From assembly GCF_963664555.1 (NCBI RefSeq), contig NZ_OY761461.1, forward strand, positions 4,567,769 through 4,631,768: a stretch of 64,000 nucleotides of DNA. Direction: 5' to 3'. The position numbers and the translations under genes were made by a program. Positions 63,822 through 64,000 of the stretch are shown in pieces (position 1 is the stretch's first letter; each line of letters starts with the position of its first letter). Origin of the DNA: Labilibaculum sp. (GTDB taxonomy: Bacteria > Bacteroidota > Bacteroidia > Bacteroidales > Marinifilaceae). The notes below the pieces were generated by a model that was not told the DNA's origin, made no database searches, and saw only the letters and a program-made list of their open reading frames with translations.

Positions 63822-64000
63822 AATAATTTAGTTTAAGTTTCTATACCTGAAAGATAAAACAAAATCAGGACAGTATTTGCCTTAGATCAACACTCAATAA
63901 AAAATTGTCATTATTCTGTAACATACAGTTCAAACACTTGATTTACTATAACTTCAGCATGTAATTTTAATTTTTAACAAATTAAAACAATAATATTATT

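Noticed and set aside
1..64000. CRISPR array, prophage or known defence system
   Set aside because: No direct-repeat array with regular spacers, no phage structural genes and no recognised defence proteins were found.

Overview
The window is AT-rich chromosomal DNA from a marine-type member of the Bacteroidota, most likely a facultative Marinilabiliales/Marinifilaceae-like bacterium. The sequence evidence is an alternative complex III operon, the gliding-linked ABC transporter GldA-GldF-GldG, the type IX secretion protein PorQ, a one-piece hybrid two-component sensor with an AraC output, the Bacteroidota-type GlmU-like enzyme, type B L31, and promoters with the Bacteroidota TTTG / TAnnTTTG pattern. 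The genus is inference.

Layout. (1) 1-1960 is a mobile or scarred end. It holds the 5' part of a group II intron leaving the left edge, an attC-like hairpin, one unknown membrane-protein gene (704-1462), and the 3' end of another group II intron with only the maturase tail of its reverse transcriptase. (2) 2011-10084, minus strand, is the respiratory operon actA-actB-actC-actD-actF-actE. It moves quinol electrons to cytochrome c or an oxidase. actC carries a frameshift, the last two genes are swapped relative to the order I know, and no cytochrome oxidase genes follow. (3) 10495-18248, minus strand, is a block of envelope genes: a collagen-like lipoprotein, Yip1, AIM24/TIGR00266, DUF3592, two paralogous secreted proteins, a beta-barrel protein and an OmpA-domain protein. 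A repeated stem-loop element lies between some of these genes and also between actC and actD. (4) 19115-22027 is the hybrid sensor, followed by a striking inverted and direct repeat. (5) 22413-32484 holds cysH, an atypical SDR protein, an AI-2E exporter, lon, glmU-like, rpmE2, a GNAT-like protein, a Bax-inhibitor protein and an AlkD-like protein. (6) 32568-33936 holds tRNA-His, a small membrane ORF and two divergent HTH genes, one with an 11-A tract that puts its leucine-zipper tail out of frame. (7) 34155-46486, plus strand, is largely core: YkgJ, porQ, cmk, an in-frame ispH-pfkA fusion, priA, hldE1-type kinase, parA-parB, DUF5683 and a LysM lytic transglycosylase. (8) 46863-63821 holds gldA-gldF-gldG, a hexitol-phosphatase-like HAD protein, shikimate kinase, topoisomerase IV (parE-parC), hpt-adk-obg, purE, two outer-membrane proteins, a thioesterase and an RluA pseudouridine synthase.

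Most of the window is ordinary housekeeping. The items most worth a second look are the repeat family with compensating stems and tiny MKR ORFs, the ispH-pfkA fusion, the poly(A) frameshift in the HTH gene, and the attC/group II intron junction beside the respiratory operon. Three genes (actC, the HTH gene, ispH-pfkA) could each be restored to the usual arrangement by a one-base change, so base-calling error must be excluded before any biological reading.
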